From positions 511,788 to 575,787 of the forward strand of contig NZ_KB849756.1 in the NCBI RefSeq assembly GCF_000368925.1: DNA of 64,000 bases, given 5' to 3'. Under the pieces are notes generated by a model that saw nothing but the letters and a program-made list of their open reading frames with translations, was not told where the DNA came from and made no database searches. The translations under genes and the position numbers were made by a program. This DNA is from Acinetobacter bereziniae LMG 1003 = CIP 70.12 (GTDB lineage Bacteria; Pseudomonadota; Gammaproteobacteria; Pseudomonadales; Moraxellaceae). This document shows positions 18,203 through 26,746 of the stretch, piece after piece. Numbering within the stretch: position 1 is the first letter of the stretch; every line of letters starts with the position of its first letter.

Positions 18203-18278
18203 AGTCTTTTGATACTTCACAAATGCCTGCGACAGCAGACAGTTTTAAGTGTCATCGCTTTTAATCTCAAAGAAGCTT

Positions 18279-18308
18279 AAAACCCGCTTCAATGCGGGTT
18301 TTTTTATT
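18279..18308 (+). terminator. Terminator after purD
   Basis: AAAACCCGC / GCGGGTTTT stem, loop TTCAAT, T-run. Confidence 0.9.
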
Positions 18309-18359
18309 GCTCACTCAAGTACAAATTTTAATTTCGTTTATTAAATTAGCCCCCTCAAA

Positions 18360-18980
18360 TTAATCATGAGCTTCAGTTGCATTTCTTAACCAATCTAGCA
18401 ATTGTGGAAATTCAATATAACCATCACTGGCAAGGAAGTGTCCAGCATTGGGAATCACTGTATAAGCAAAGTTAAGTTCTTGAGCCAACGCTAGACTTAA
18501 TTCTTTTGGGACATATTGATCATGATCAGAAATAAACATCTGTCCATGCAGAATTTTATTTTTAAAAGAAAAGTCTTTTTTCGTAGCAAGAATATATCCA
18601 TCCAACTGAGGTAAGGCTTTCAATCGTTCAGAAAATCCTGACACACAAACCACCCCACCAATCTGTTGAAATTTCGATTGCGCAAGAAAATCAAGTAAGG
18701 TGATACAGCCCAAACTATGCGCAACGAAAAATGTATGTTTATCAATTCGAGGAATATTGTCTTTTAACGTTTTATTCCACGCTAAAAGATGAGGATGACT
18801 TGAATCAGGTAAAGCAATTTTTATAACACGGTTATTTTGATCGCTTATGTTACGCTCAAGATAACCAAACCAATGATCATTCACATTTGCACCGTAGCCA
18901 TGAATAATATAAATATTATTTTGCGCAAATGCTGCATTGATCAATAGAAAAAAACTGAATACAACAATGATAAATCTCAT
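18360..18980 (-). CDS. Secreted RBBP9/YdeN-type serine hydrolase
   Basis: A small alpha/beta hydrolase of about 206 residues. The ATG at 18980 gives a good signal peptide (MRFIIVVFSFFLLINAAFAQ); the frame is open nine codons further up. IYIIHGYGANVNDHWFGYL at the mature N terminus, HTFFVAHSLGC with the likely nucleophile Ser, and NAGHFLASDGYIEF with the likely catalytic His fit the RBBP9/YdeN esterase group, most of which are cytoplasmic, so the signal peptide is a small oddity. Substrate unknown. It is a single gene facing purD with no clear terminator of its own. Confidence 0.75.
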   Translation of the reverse strand: MRFIIVVFSFFLLINAAFAQNNIYIIHGYGANVNDHWFGYLERNISDQNNRVIKIALPDSSHPHLLAWNKTLKDNIPRIDKHTFFVAHSLGCITLLDFLAQSKFQQIGGVVCVSGFSERLKALPQLDGYILATKKDFSFKNKILHGQMFISDHDQYVPKELSLALAQELNFAYTVIPNAGHFLASDGYIEFPQLLDWLRNATEAHD

Positions 18981-19692
18981 AAGTTTAGCACTCTGTTGAC
19001 AGGACATTCATCATGCTAAAGTATGGCAGTAGTGTGAGTGTCAAGTGAATTCATACCGCATTGAGAACATCACACTAACAAATTAATTCACATCAGAAAT
19101 AAACTCATTCCGAGCCAGCGAAAAAGCTAAATCATGAAATATATACCCAACTGACGTTATGATCTAAAACATTCAATGAGACAAGCCAGTCAATATATTC
19201 AAACTGATATTTTTATGAGACTAACTAAGCACGAGATATAAAAATATTTTAAATACTCCCTTTGTTTTGGCCATCCCTATCAAATTCCTATATCTAAAAT
19301 TGAGATAAAAAATCCTAAAAAATTTATATATAATGAATAAGCATAAAATTTAAACAACGTTATCAAAAAATTCAACAAAAGCGATTGTTTTACCTCATAA
19401 ATTAATAAAAACATTGATATTCAATCTGATGCAGCATGATACATTGTTAAAAAACAACCACTATGTATAACATTGATTTATTGATATGATAAACAAATCT
19501 TTAGGGGCGGTTTTAAACAATTAAAATTCCTTTAAAACTTCACTCTAATTCCCAAATGTAAAGATCATAGATAGCGCAATACGACATGTACGTCAACGCA
19601 TTATTTATTTTCAAAGATGTTAAAAATTCGATTTAAACCATCGAGAATGCAAGGGACTCTATTCGATTGCATTTCCTACTTAGGACTGATTC
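18981..19692. other. A/T-rich spacer upstream of metQ
   Basis: About 700 bases without a supported gene. Near the end, GAATGCAA (about 19645) is matched by TTGCATTTC, giving a small hairpin 25-60 bases before metQ. I see no SAM riboswitch or clear Met box. Confidence 0.5.
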
Positions 19693-20565
19693 ATGAAAAA
19701 GCTGTTTGGCGTTTTACTCAGCGCATCTGTGCTTACCCTTTCTGCTTGTGGAAAACAAGAAGCTCCAAAAAATGACACTGCTCAAGCAGATGCAGGAAAA
19801 GAACAAGTCGTAACTATGGCTTCAACGGGTTCGGATGCAGATATTTGGCGTTATATCGCAACACTCCCTGAAACCAAACAAGCAGGAATTAAGCTTGAAG
19901 TTAAAAATTTCACTGACTATGTTGCAATGAACACTGCTGTTGCCAACAAAGAAGTCGATATTAATGCTTTCCAATCGTACGCTTACCTTGTGGCTTTCAA
20001 TGATTCTAACAAAGAAAAAATTGCACCGATCTCTACAACATATTTAGAGCCTATGGGTATCTACTCTAACAAAGTTAAAAAAGTTGAAGCGTTCGCAAAT
20101 GGTGCAACGATTGCGATTCCTAACGATGGTGCAAACGAATCACGTGCTTTATTGTTGCTTCAATCTGCTGGGTTAATCAAATTAAAAGATGGCTTTGATC
20201 TTGTTAAAGGTACACCTGCTGACATCACAGAAAATACTAAAAAGATCGTGATCAAACCAATTCAAATGGCAACTGCGGTTCGTGCTAAAGATGAAGTTGA
20301 TGCGATTGTTTTAGGCAACACGCTCGCAATGGAAGGTGGTTTAAATGTACTTAAAGATTCAATTTACTATGAACCAGTAGACCAAACCACCAAAATGAAT
20401 GTCAATGTATTAGCGGTAGCTGATGCGCGTAAAGACGATCCTATCTTGAAAAAAGTGGGTGAGTTATATCATGTTGCAGCTGTTGGTAAATATGTTCAAG
20501 AACACTTTGGTGGTACTAAAGTGGATGTGAATAAACCAGTAAGCTACCTCACAGAAGCAAAATAG
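19693..20565 (+). CDS. metQ: D-methionine-binding lipoprotein MetQ (NlpA family)
   Basis: A 290-residue substrate-binding lipoprotein of a MetNIQ-type importer. The lipobox LSAC gives acylation at Cys19. The mature protein contains VVTMASTGSDADIWRYIA, DVNAFQSYAYLVAFN-like (here DINAFQSYAYLVAFN), GATIAIPNDGANESRALLLL and DAIVLGNTLA, all typical of NlpA/MetQ. It precedes metN and metI but is separated from metN by a strong terminator, so metQ may be made in excess of the other two. MetN is broken here, so this lipoprotein may lack a working partner. Confidence 0.93.
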   Translation: MKKLFGVLLSASVLTLSACGKQEAPKNDTAQADAGKEQVVTMASTGSDADIWRYIATLPETKQAGIKLEVKNFTDYVAMNTAVANKEVDINAFQSYAYLVAFNDSNKEKIAPISTTYLEPMGIYSNKVKKVEAFANGATIAIPNDGANESRALLLLQSAGLIKLKDGFDLVKGTPADITENTKKIVIKPIQMATAVRAKDEVDAIVLGNTLAMEGGLNVLKDSIYYEPVDQTTKMNVNVLAVADARKDDPILKKVGELYHVAAVGKYVQEHFGGTKVDVNKPVSYLTEAK

Positions 20566-20585
20566 TCTTATAATGGCTTATAAAC

Positions 20586-20620
20586 AAAACAGGCAAAGCG
20601 ACTTTGCCTGTTTTTTCTTT
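20586..20620 (+). terminator. Terminator between metQ and metN
   Basis: Perfect 13-bp stem AAAACAGGCAAAG / CTTTGCCTGTTTT with a CGA loop and a T-run. It splits the met transport cluster into metQ and metN-metI. Confidence 0.92.
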
Positions 20621-20640
20621 TTAGTATAGTTTTTGACGAT

Positions 20641-21666
20641 ATGATTGAATTTAAAAACATTTCAAAACACTATGAGTTAAAAGGTCAAACCATACGTGCG
20701 TTGGATCAGATTAATCTGGAAATTCCTGCGGGCAGTATTTTTGGCATTATTGGCTATAGTGGCGCTGGTAAAAGTACCTTAATCCGCTTGATTAACCTGC
20801 TTGAGCGCCCCAATGAAGGTCAGGTCATTATCAATCAAAAAGACTTTACGGCACTTGATGCACGTACATTACGTCAAGAACGTGCAAACATCGGGATGAT
20901 CTTTCAGCATTTTAATTTACTACAAACCAAAACAGTGGCAGACAACATTGAAATGCCTCTGAAATTATTGGGCGTAAACAAGTCTGAACGTGAAAAACGC
21001 CTAAATGAGTTGCTTGAGTTTATTGACTTAAAGCATAAAAAAGATGCGTATCCCGATGAGCTTTCAGGTGGTCAAAAACAACGTGTCGGTATTGCCCGTG
21101 CCTTGGCAAATCATCCAAAAATTTTGCTTTGTGATGAGGCAACTTCTGCACTCGACCCACAAACCACAAAATCTGTGCTTGCTTTGCTTAAAAAAATTAA
21201 TTAGGAACAAGGAATTACTGTGGTGATGGTTACCCACGAAATGGATGTCATCGAATCTGTTTGTGACTATGTGGCTGTCATGGAACAAGGGAAAGTCATC
21301 GAAACGGGTTCAACTCTTGAAATCTTTAGCCAACCACAACACCCTACGACAAAAAACTTCATACAGACTGTTTTACAGCAACAATTGCCTGTAAATATTT
21401 TAAATAATTTAGAAAATCAAAATCATAAAAGTATTTACAGCCTATAATTCCTTGGCACATCTGCTCAAGAAACTGTCGTTCAAGCTGCAATTAAACAATT
21501 TGATGTCAGTTTGAATATATTGTTTGCCAATATGACTGAAATTAATGGTTCAGTGATCGGTCAAATGTTTATCCAGCTTCTCGGTGATGCAGATAATATT
21601 CGTCAGACGATTGAATTTTTTGAAAGAAATGGTGTAAAAGTTGAACAGTCAGGAGTGAGAGTATGA
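20641..21666 (+). pseudogene. metN: metN, methionine ABC transporter ATPase, two in-frame stops
   Basis: One continuous frame of 341 codons encodes a full MetN, interrupted by TAG at 21202-21204 and TAA at 21445-21447. No frameshift is needed. The first part has Walker A (GYSGAGKST, residues 38-46), the signature LSGGQKQR and Walker B (ILLCDEATSALD). The H-loop (VMVTHEMD) and the C-terminal NIL/ACT-like domain (FLGTSAQETVVQAAIKQF to the end) lie beyond the stops. The frame ends in ATGA, overlapping metI by four bases as in an intact operon. Without stop read-through the ATPase lacks its H-loop. Re-initiation at GTG/ATG codons after the first stop is possible but would give a split ATPase. Confidence 0.9.
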
Positions 21667-22358
21667 GAGAGCTCATTGTACAGTGGCTAACAACATTGAC
21701 CGCTCCCTTTTGGAAAAGCTCACTCAGCATTGACCAATTTGTTACAGCAATGCAAGAAACCTTACAAATGGTTTTCTTTGCGATGTTGTTCGGTACAATC
21801 TGGGGCTTTATTCAAGCCATTATCTTATTGGTCACTCGCCCGAATGGTATTCTGCCGAATCGTGCCGTTTATCAAATTCTGAACCCGATTGTAAATGCTT
21901 TACGCTCACTCCCCTTCATTATCCTGCTTATTGCTGTATTCCCACTGACAAAAGCACTGGTGGGTACTACCATCGGAACATGGGCAGCAATCGTTCCGTT
22001 AACGATTTATGTTGGTCCATATATTGGACGCTTAGTGGAAACGTCGCTACTCGAAGTGAATGAAGGAATTATTGAATCAGCTCAAGCAATGGGTGCATCT
22101 CCTTGGCAGATTATTTTTAAATTTATCATTCCAGAATCACGCAGTTCTCTGATCCTGAGTCTAACCACAGCGACCATCAGTTTGATTGGTGCAACTGCTA
22201 TGGCAGGGGCCGTTGGTGCTGGCGGTATTGGTGATTTAGCTATTTCTTATGGTTATCAACGCTTTGACCAAAGTGTGGTCTATCTCACTGTTATTGTATT
22301 GTTGGTTCTAGTCCAAATTGTTCAAAGCTTAGGAAATTGGTTATCTAAACTGAGATAA
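21663..22358 (+). CDS. metI: Methionine ABC transporter permease MetI
   Basis: A 231-residue inner-membrane permease with five or six helices. Family features: the N-terminal MQETLQMVFFAMLFGTIWGF, NPIVNALRSLPFIILLIAVFPLT, the EAA-type coupling loop ESAQAMGASPWQIIFKFIIPE and GATAMAGAVGAGGIGDLAISYGYQRFD in full-length form. The ATG overlaps the end of the metN frame, so translation is normally coupled to metN; the nonsense codons there may lower its expression. Its own sequence looks intact, which suggests the metN damage is recent or tolerated. Confidence 0.94.
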   Translation: MRELIVQWLTTLTAPFWKSSLSIDQFVTAMQETLQMVFFAMLFGTIWGFIQAIILLVTRPNGILPNRAVYQILNPIVNALRSLPFIILLIAVFPLTKALVGTTIGTWAAIVPLTIYVGPYIGRLVETSLLEVNEGIIESAQAMGASPWQIIFKFIIPESRSSLILSLTTATISLIGATAMAGAVGAGGIGDLAISYGYQRFDQSVVYLTVIVLLVLVQIVQSLGNWLSKLR

Positions 22359-22374
22359 TCGTGATTCTGAAATC

Positions 22375-22402
22375 ATACCCTCTACTTTGAGGGTATTTTT
22401 TT
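22375..22402 (+). terminator. Terminator after metI
   Basis: ATACCCTC / GAGGGTAT stem, loop TACTTT, T7. Confidence 0.88.
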
Positions 22403-22517
22403 GATTGCACTCAGTATAATTTGAATTGAACCCTATAAAACTTAGTCCTTACTCGCTATTCTCTTGATCAAACACTCATAACTAAGTAAGTTATGGAAAA
22501 ATTGAGGCATCTTTAAA

Positions 22518-23150
22518 ATGAATAAACTTAACCAAATATTTAATCGAACACTTATTATATCAACACTTTTTCTTTTTACGATGGGAAGTTTTGCACATGG
22601 TTCCGAAGATTACACCACAACAGTAAAAGTAAATGGAATAGAACTCAATCAAGCAATTAGTGCAGTACAAGTTGACAAATTATTGGGGAAAAATAGTCAA
22701 AAGATCACCAAAGAGTACGCAGAATGTACAGGAAACTATGAATATTCAACCTCTACACCATCTGGAAAAAAATTGAAATTTGAAATATTTGCTGAAGACA
22801 ACCCACAAATTAAATCTGACAGTTTTTATAAAAATAAACAAAACTTTCAACAACTGGGAACAACCAAAGGGCGTGTTTGGTTATCTTGGTCAAATAGTCA
22901 GAACATCAATGACAGTATTTTCGTGAATAACCAAGCCATCACCCATCAATACACACTCAATCAATTTAAAAAAGATTTTCCAAACAGCGCAAAGAACGGC
23001 ACAGATGTTCTGATTTTAACCAGTGCTGAAGCGAAACAATATTTAAAAAAATCCACCGAATTTGAAATAGGTTATACCGCCTATGTCCATTTTGATTTCA
23101 AAAACAGTAAGCTAAATAAACTTGAAATCAACCAAGGAATGGCTTGTTAA
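22518..23150 (+). CDS. Exported protein of unknown function
   Basis: A 210-residue protein with a signal peptide (RTLIISTLFLFTMGSFAHG, cut near residue 28). The mature part begins SEDYTTTVKVNGIELNQAIS and is rich in charged and aromatic residues; two cysteines (one in YAECTGNYEY, one at the last residue, GMAC) could form a disulfide. No domain recognised. It stands alone between metI and the glyoxalase gene. Probably periplasmic. Confidence 0.65.
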   Translation: MNKLNQIFNRTLIISTLFLFTMGSFAHGSEDYTTTVKVNGIELNQAISAVQVDKLLGKNSQKITKEYAECTGNYEYSTSTPSGKKLKFEIFAEDNPQIKSDSFYKNKQNFQQLGTTKGRVWLSWSNSQNINDSIFVNNQAITHQYTLNQFKKDFPNSAKNGTDVLILTSAEAKQYLKKSTEFEIGYTAYVHFDFKNSKLNKLEINQGMAC

Positions 23151-23341
23151 GTTGACTTAGCATAGCTGATCATTGATTGGCTATGCTTGACAATTAAAAT
23201 CCTTCAGATTAACCAACAGCCTACTTTCTCATTCTCACTCCCTGCTTTAATGCATGCTTAGCGAGATGATTTAGTGACTTTCCAACTTGTCTATTGAGTG
23301 AATTTGATATTAAATTTAAGTCAGCGTATACAGGGAATACA

Positions 23342-24076
23342 ATGATGCAATTTAAAATTCACGTCATCGATGTTAAAAACCAATTACAAAACTATATTTG
23401 GCTTATCGAACACCAACAAAGCCATAATGTTATTGCGATTGATCCGACTGAAGCATCATTGGTTGAGGATTATTGTAAAGAACAGCAACTTAATTTAGAG
23501 CAAATCTGGCTCACACACTGGCATAAAGATCATATTGGTGGTGTTCCAGAACTGATTGCGAATCGCAATATTCCTGTATATGGACCACGTGAAGAACTAA
23601 GTCATATCCCCTTTATAACTCACCCACTACAACATGATGATCAATTTGAATTCCATGGTGTCAAAATTGATATTATCGCGGTACCAGGACACACCTTAGG
23701 ACACATTGTTTACTTCATAGATGCGCTCGATAGCGTATTTTGTGGAGATACGCTTTTTGCTATGGGTTGCGGTCGCATGTTTGAAGGAACGCCAGAACAG
23801 TTTTATCATTCGCTCAATCGCCTTGCAGCGCTCCCACCAAGAACTCAAGTATATTGCACCCATGAATATACTCTTTCAAATGCACAATTTGCTTTACACA
23901 TTGAACCTGAGAATCGCGCCATTCAACAACGAGCAGAAGAAATTAAACACCTGAGACAACAAGGAAAAATTACCTTACCCAGCAGCATTGAAATCGAACT
24001 TGAAACCAATCCATTTTTACGTGTTGAAAGTGCTGAAGAATTTGCTCGAATTCGGGCGCTTAAAGATAATTTTTAA
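23342..24076 (+). CDS. gloB: Hydroxyacylglutathione hydrolase (glyoxalase II)
   Basis: A metallo-beta-lactamase-fold thioesterase that splits S-lactoylglutathione to lactate and glutathione. The ATG at 23342 has AGGG seven bases upstream; the longer frame from a TTG at 23294 is not supported. The metal motif is LTHWHKDHIGG (THxHxDH), followed by VPGHTLGHIVYF, VFCGDTLFAMGCGRMFEGTPEQF and CTHEYTLSNAQFALHIEPEN, the glyoxalase II C-terminal glutathione-site region. About 244 residues, slightly short but complete. The stop is followed at once by a decayed esterase gene. Confidence 0.92.
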   Translation: MMQFKIHVIDVKNQLQNYIWLIEHQQSHNVIAIDPTEASLVEDYCKEQQLNLEQIWLTHWHKDHIGGVPELIANRNIPVYGPREELSHIPFITHPLQHDDQFEFHGVKIDIIAVPGHTLGHIVYFIDALDSVFCGDTLFAMGCGRMFEGTPEQFYHSLNRLAALPPRTQVYCTHEYTLSNAQFALHIEPENRAIQQRAEEIKHLRQQGKITLPSSIEIELETNPFLRVESAEEFARIRALKDNF

Positions 24077-24096
24077 CGCGTTATACTGAGCCAAAC

Positions 24097-24834
24097 TTGC
24101 ATATTCAAGCTAAGCCAACCCAAACCTATTTTTTTTACCAGCCTTTCAATGCGCAGTATTGTGACTACACGCCTATACCAGTGCTGTGCGAGATATGAAA
24201 GCATTGGCAGAATTTCTGCATCAATACAGCTACACATGTTACACAGCTTCCTATTCAGGACATGGCTTAGCGATTGATGATTTTGTAAATTACACCTCAA
24301 TAGATTGATTACAGGATAGCCATAAGGCTTATCAATTCTTAAGACAACAAGGTTATGAGCAAATTGCTGTCATCGGTGTATCTTTGGGCGCGATATTATC
24401 CCTTGAACTCAGTAAAAAGTTCCCTGTCTCTGCATGCATTAGCATGTCTGCACCACTAGAATGAAAGGTAAACGATCTTTTTAAACACCTAGAGCAATAT
24501 AACAACTACCTTAATCAGTTTCTAAATAACAAGACAACGCTCAACTCACTAGACTGAGCAAAAAAATCGATGAACCAGCTTCAAACACTTCAACAGCTCA
24601 TTCAGACGACAATTAAAGACACTGCGTCGGTAATAGCACCGATTTTTTATTATATGAAGAACTTGATGATGCACTCTATCAATCGAGTGCTCAGACAATT
24701 TATGATCATGTGAATTTTACTAAAAAAAGATTAAGAATTATTCCAATACAGGACATCTCATGACACTTGGAGGTGATCAAACACAGTTATTTGGCGATAT
24801 TTTAGAATTCTTACAACAATATCATTCAATATAA
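24097..24834 (+). pseudogene. Decayed Est30-type carboxylesterase
   Basis: The plus strand encodes a recognisable carboxylesterase/monoacylglycerol-lipase-like protein in pieces: CAVL(stop)LHAYTSAVRDMKALAE, YTCYTASYSGHGLAIDDF, KAYQFLRQQGYEQIAVIGVS, then LGAILSLELSKKF (GxSxG nucleophile site GVSLG kept), LQTLQQLIQTTIKD, and in other frames LLYEELDDALYQSSAQTIYD and GHLMTLGGDQTQLFGDILEF. In-frame stops lie at 24162, 24306, 24462 and 24555, with at least two frameshifts after 24640 and near 24755. The layout follows Geobacillus Est30-type enzymes from N to C terminus. Clearly a pseudogene. Confidence 0.82.
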
Positions 24835-25162
24835 GCTGAATCCCCTCTATTTCTGTTAAATTTACTTACATTTAAAGCAACAAGAATGAGAAAATTTCTT
24901 CTTTTAAAAAACCATAACTTTGCATCAAAATATTACAAACATCTTTCAATAATAAATATAACCATTTGTTTTATTTTAGTATTTTAACAACTATTCATAT
25001 TATATTCATACTGATAGCAAAAAAAATACGCATTGATACAAAAGCGTCATTTCTCAAAGTGCTCAAATATTGATATAAAAAATAAAATTCAACAAATTCC
25101 CCCTTTAAAAGTTTAAAGGTCATCCCTATTAAATTTGTAGGCAGGAATTAAGGAGATCTTCT
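24835..25162. other. A/T-rich spacer before a small ORF
   Basis: No gene seen. The last bases hold a strong AAGGAG ribosome site for the small protein that follows. Confidence 0.5.
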
Positions 25163-25366
25163 GTGAAAAAAGTTGTTAAGGCAAAAAATTTAATTGCATT
25201 TCGTATTTGGTTAGAAAAATTAGGCTATTCAGTCAAAAACTTAGCGGATGGTAAAGGATTTACTTTCAGTTTTAAAAAAGAATATGGTTTAGTGACTTGT
25301 GATTTATCTGGTAATAATTTGGCAATGCAACTGGGTGAAGAATTTGAGGATCACTTAAAAGCTTAA
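25163..25366 (+). CDS. Small basic protein, 67 residues
   Basis: Starts with GTG at 25163 preceded by AAGGAG at good spacing, and ends before a strong terminator, so it is a credible gene. The product MKKVVKAKNLIAFRIWLEKL (first 20) continues with GYSVKNLADGKGFTFSFKKE and an acidic end. It looks like a compact one-domain protein. No family recognised. Confidence 0.65.
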   Translation: MKKVVKAKNLIAFRIWLEKLGYSVKNLADGKGFTFSFKKEYGLVTCDLSGNNLAMQLGEEFEDHLKA

Positions 25367-25408
25367 TTCAAGTCTCTATTATTTTTAATATTTAATGAAG
25401 TCTCTCTG

Positions 25409-25446
25409 AAAAAGACCAAATTGTTTTTTGATTTGGTCTTTTTTAT
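25409..25446 (+). terminator. Terminator after the 67-residue protein gene
   Basis: Perfect stem AAAAAGACCAAAT / ATTTGGTCTTTTT with a 9-base loop, then T. Confidence 0.9.
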
Positions 25447-25508
25447 TGCCTTAAATATAAAATTACAGGCAATAAAAAAGCATGATAAAAATCATGCTTT
25501 TTCGAATA

Positions 25509-25593
25509 TGGTGGGGACGGAGAGACTCGAACTCTCACGCATCGCTGCGCTGGAACCTAAATCCAGTGCGTCTACCAATTTCGCCACGTCCCC
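25509..25593 (-). tRNA. tRNA-Leu (anticodon UAG)
   Basis: Minus strand. Full cloverleaf with long variable arm, anticodon loop TTTAGGT (anticodon TAG), T loop TTCGAGT, encoded CCA. It differs from the second copy at 25741 mainly in the variable arm. Confidence 0.95.
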
Positions 25594-25630
25594 GGATAAA
25601 ACAACTATACGAATATAGTTTAAAATAAGT

Positions 25631-25704
25631 TGGCAGAGGATCAAGGATTCGAACCTTGACGAACGGTTTTGGAGACCGTCATGCTACCATTACACCAATC
25701 CTCT
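25631..25704 (-). tRNA. tRNA-Trp-like (anticodon CCA)
   Basis: Minus strand. Acceptor AGAGGAT/ATCCTCT, discriminator G, encoded CCA; anticodon loop CTCCAAA gives CCA, so Trp. The D arm (GTGTAATGGTAGCAT) is more like a tRNA-Gly/Gln arm than the usual tRNA-Trp, and the variable loop is four bases. Anticodon, G73 and A1-U72 fit Trp. Confidence 0.85.
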
Positions 25705-25740
25705 ATTACATTTCATTTTGATGCCACAAAATGAATTGCT

Positions 25741-25825
25741 TGGTGGGGACGGAGAGACTCGAACTCTCACACCTTGCGGCGCTGGAACCTAAATCCAGTG
25801 CGTCTACCAATTTCGCCACGTCCCC
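25741..25825 (-). tRNA. tRNA-Leu (anticodon UAG), second copy
   Basis: Minus strand. Same acceptor, D, anticodon and T arms as the copy at 25509, with a different variable arm. First gene of the three-tRNA unit behind the promoter at 25837-25865. Confidence 0.95.
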
Positions 25826-25836
25826 AATGGCTGTGT

Positions 25837-25865
25837 ATATTATAGAGATCGTTTTGTTATGACAA
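25837..25865 (-). promoter_or_regulatory. Promoter of the tRNA cluster
   Basis: Minus strand: TTGTCA (-35, 25860-25865), then TATAAT at 15 bases or TAATAT at 17 bases spacing (25837-25844). Lies 12 bases upstream of the first tRNA. Confidence 0.7.
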
Positions 25866-25933
25866 GCCCTTTTTTCGAAAAAACCACTCGTTTGTTTAAA
25901 TAAAAAACAAAAGCTGCAAATACTGCTTTTTGT

Positions 25934-26746
25934 TTAAACAATTTGGCTTAATACTTGTTTTATTTGATAAATATTTGAGCAACGTTGCTCATTTTTTTTG
26001 TTCAACATACTTTTTAAAATGCACTCTAAATATTTAAAACGATCTGGTAAACACACATTCAGCTTTTGACAATGCAAAATTGCCCAGTCTTGATAGCTTT
26101 TTGCAGACAAACGTCGCTGTGTTAACCATTCCAACCAAATAATGCCCAATGCGTAAATATCAGATTGAAACGTTTTCTGTTGTGCATGAAATAATTCCGG
26201 TGCCATATAACGAGGCGTTGCAGTTATTATCGGCTTCAATCCATAGCGATTTTGGTCAATACTGCAAGCTTGCTCAAAGTCGATCAGATAACTGCGCTGT
26301 TGTTGAGAGCGAAAGTGCTGAAGTTTTAAATCACCATGTATAAAACCATAGTTATGCAAGTTTTCCAGCACCTCCAAGCTCGACATCAATTTACCGTAGA
26401 CATCTTCTTGGGAGAATTGATCACTCACAGGTTTAAACAGAAGCTCAGTATCTTTAATCCAGATCGCCTGTTCAATTATCGCTTCATCTAACTGAAATTG
26501 TAGATACGGATCAATGATTGAAAAATCGCACAGCACCTTATGAGTCGGTGTCTCTAAAGCATTTAATTGTGTATAACAATTTAACTCGTTTAAAAAACTT
26601 TGCTCATAATCCTGATTGATATTTTTTATTTGTAGCTTTAGCCAAAAAAATTGATCGCCCTGTTTAAGCTGATAAACACGGCGACCAAATTTTTGACTTT
26701 GAATTGAATTTGATGCGACTGGAAGAATAATTTTGTTTTGGCTCAT
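25934..26746 (-). CDS. Serine/threonine kinase-like protein
   Basis: A 270-residue protein kinase-fold protein. Likely ATP-anchoring Lys in QFFWLKLQIK, catalytic loop FIHGDLKLQHF (HGDLKxxxx), metal motif LIDFEQACS (DFE instead of DFG) and the APE motif in TPRYMAPELF followed by SDIYALGIIWLEWLT. The core is complete and likely active or adapted. The ATG overlaps the stop of the upstream patatin gene by four bases, so the two are made together. A kinase paired with a patatin phospholipase could modify lipid metabolism, but the target is unknown. There is no membrane segment. Confidence 0.8.
   Translation of the reverse strand: MSQNKIILPVASNSIQSQKFGRRVYQLKQGDQFFWLKLQIKNINQDYEQSFLNELNCYTQLNALETPTHKVLCDFSIIDPYLQFQLDEAIIEQAIWIKDTELLFKPVSDQFSQEDVYGKLMSSLEVLENLHNYGFIHGDLKLQHFRSQQQRSYLIDFEQACSIDQNRYGLKPIITATPRYMAPELFHAQQKTFQSDIYALGIIWLEWLTQRRLSAKSYQDWAILHCQKLNVCLPDRFKYLECILKSMLNKKNEQRCSNIYQIKQVLSQIV

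Noticed and set aside
19008..19692. Riboswitch upstream of metQ
   Set aside because: No SAM-type consensus or matching multi-helix layout could be found; only one weak hairpin.
24073..24300. 75-codon minus-strand ORF
   Set aside because: Antisense of the esterase pseudogene, which explains the sequence better.
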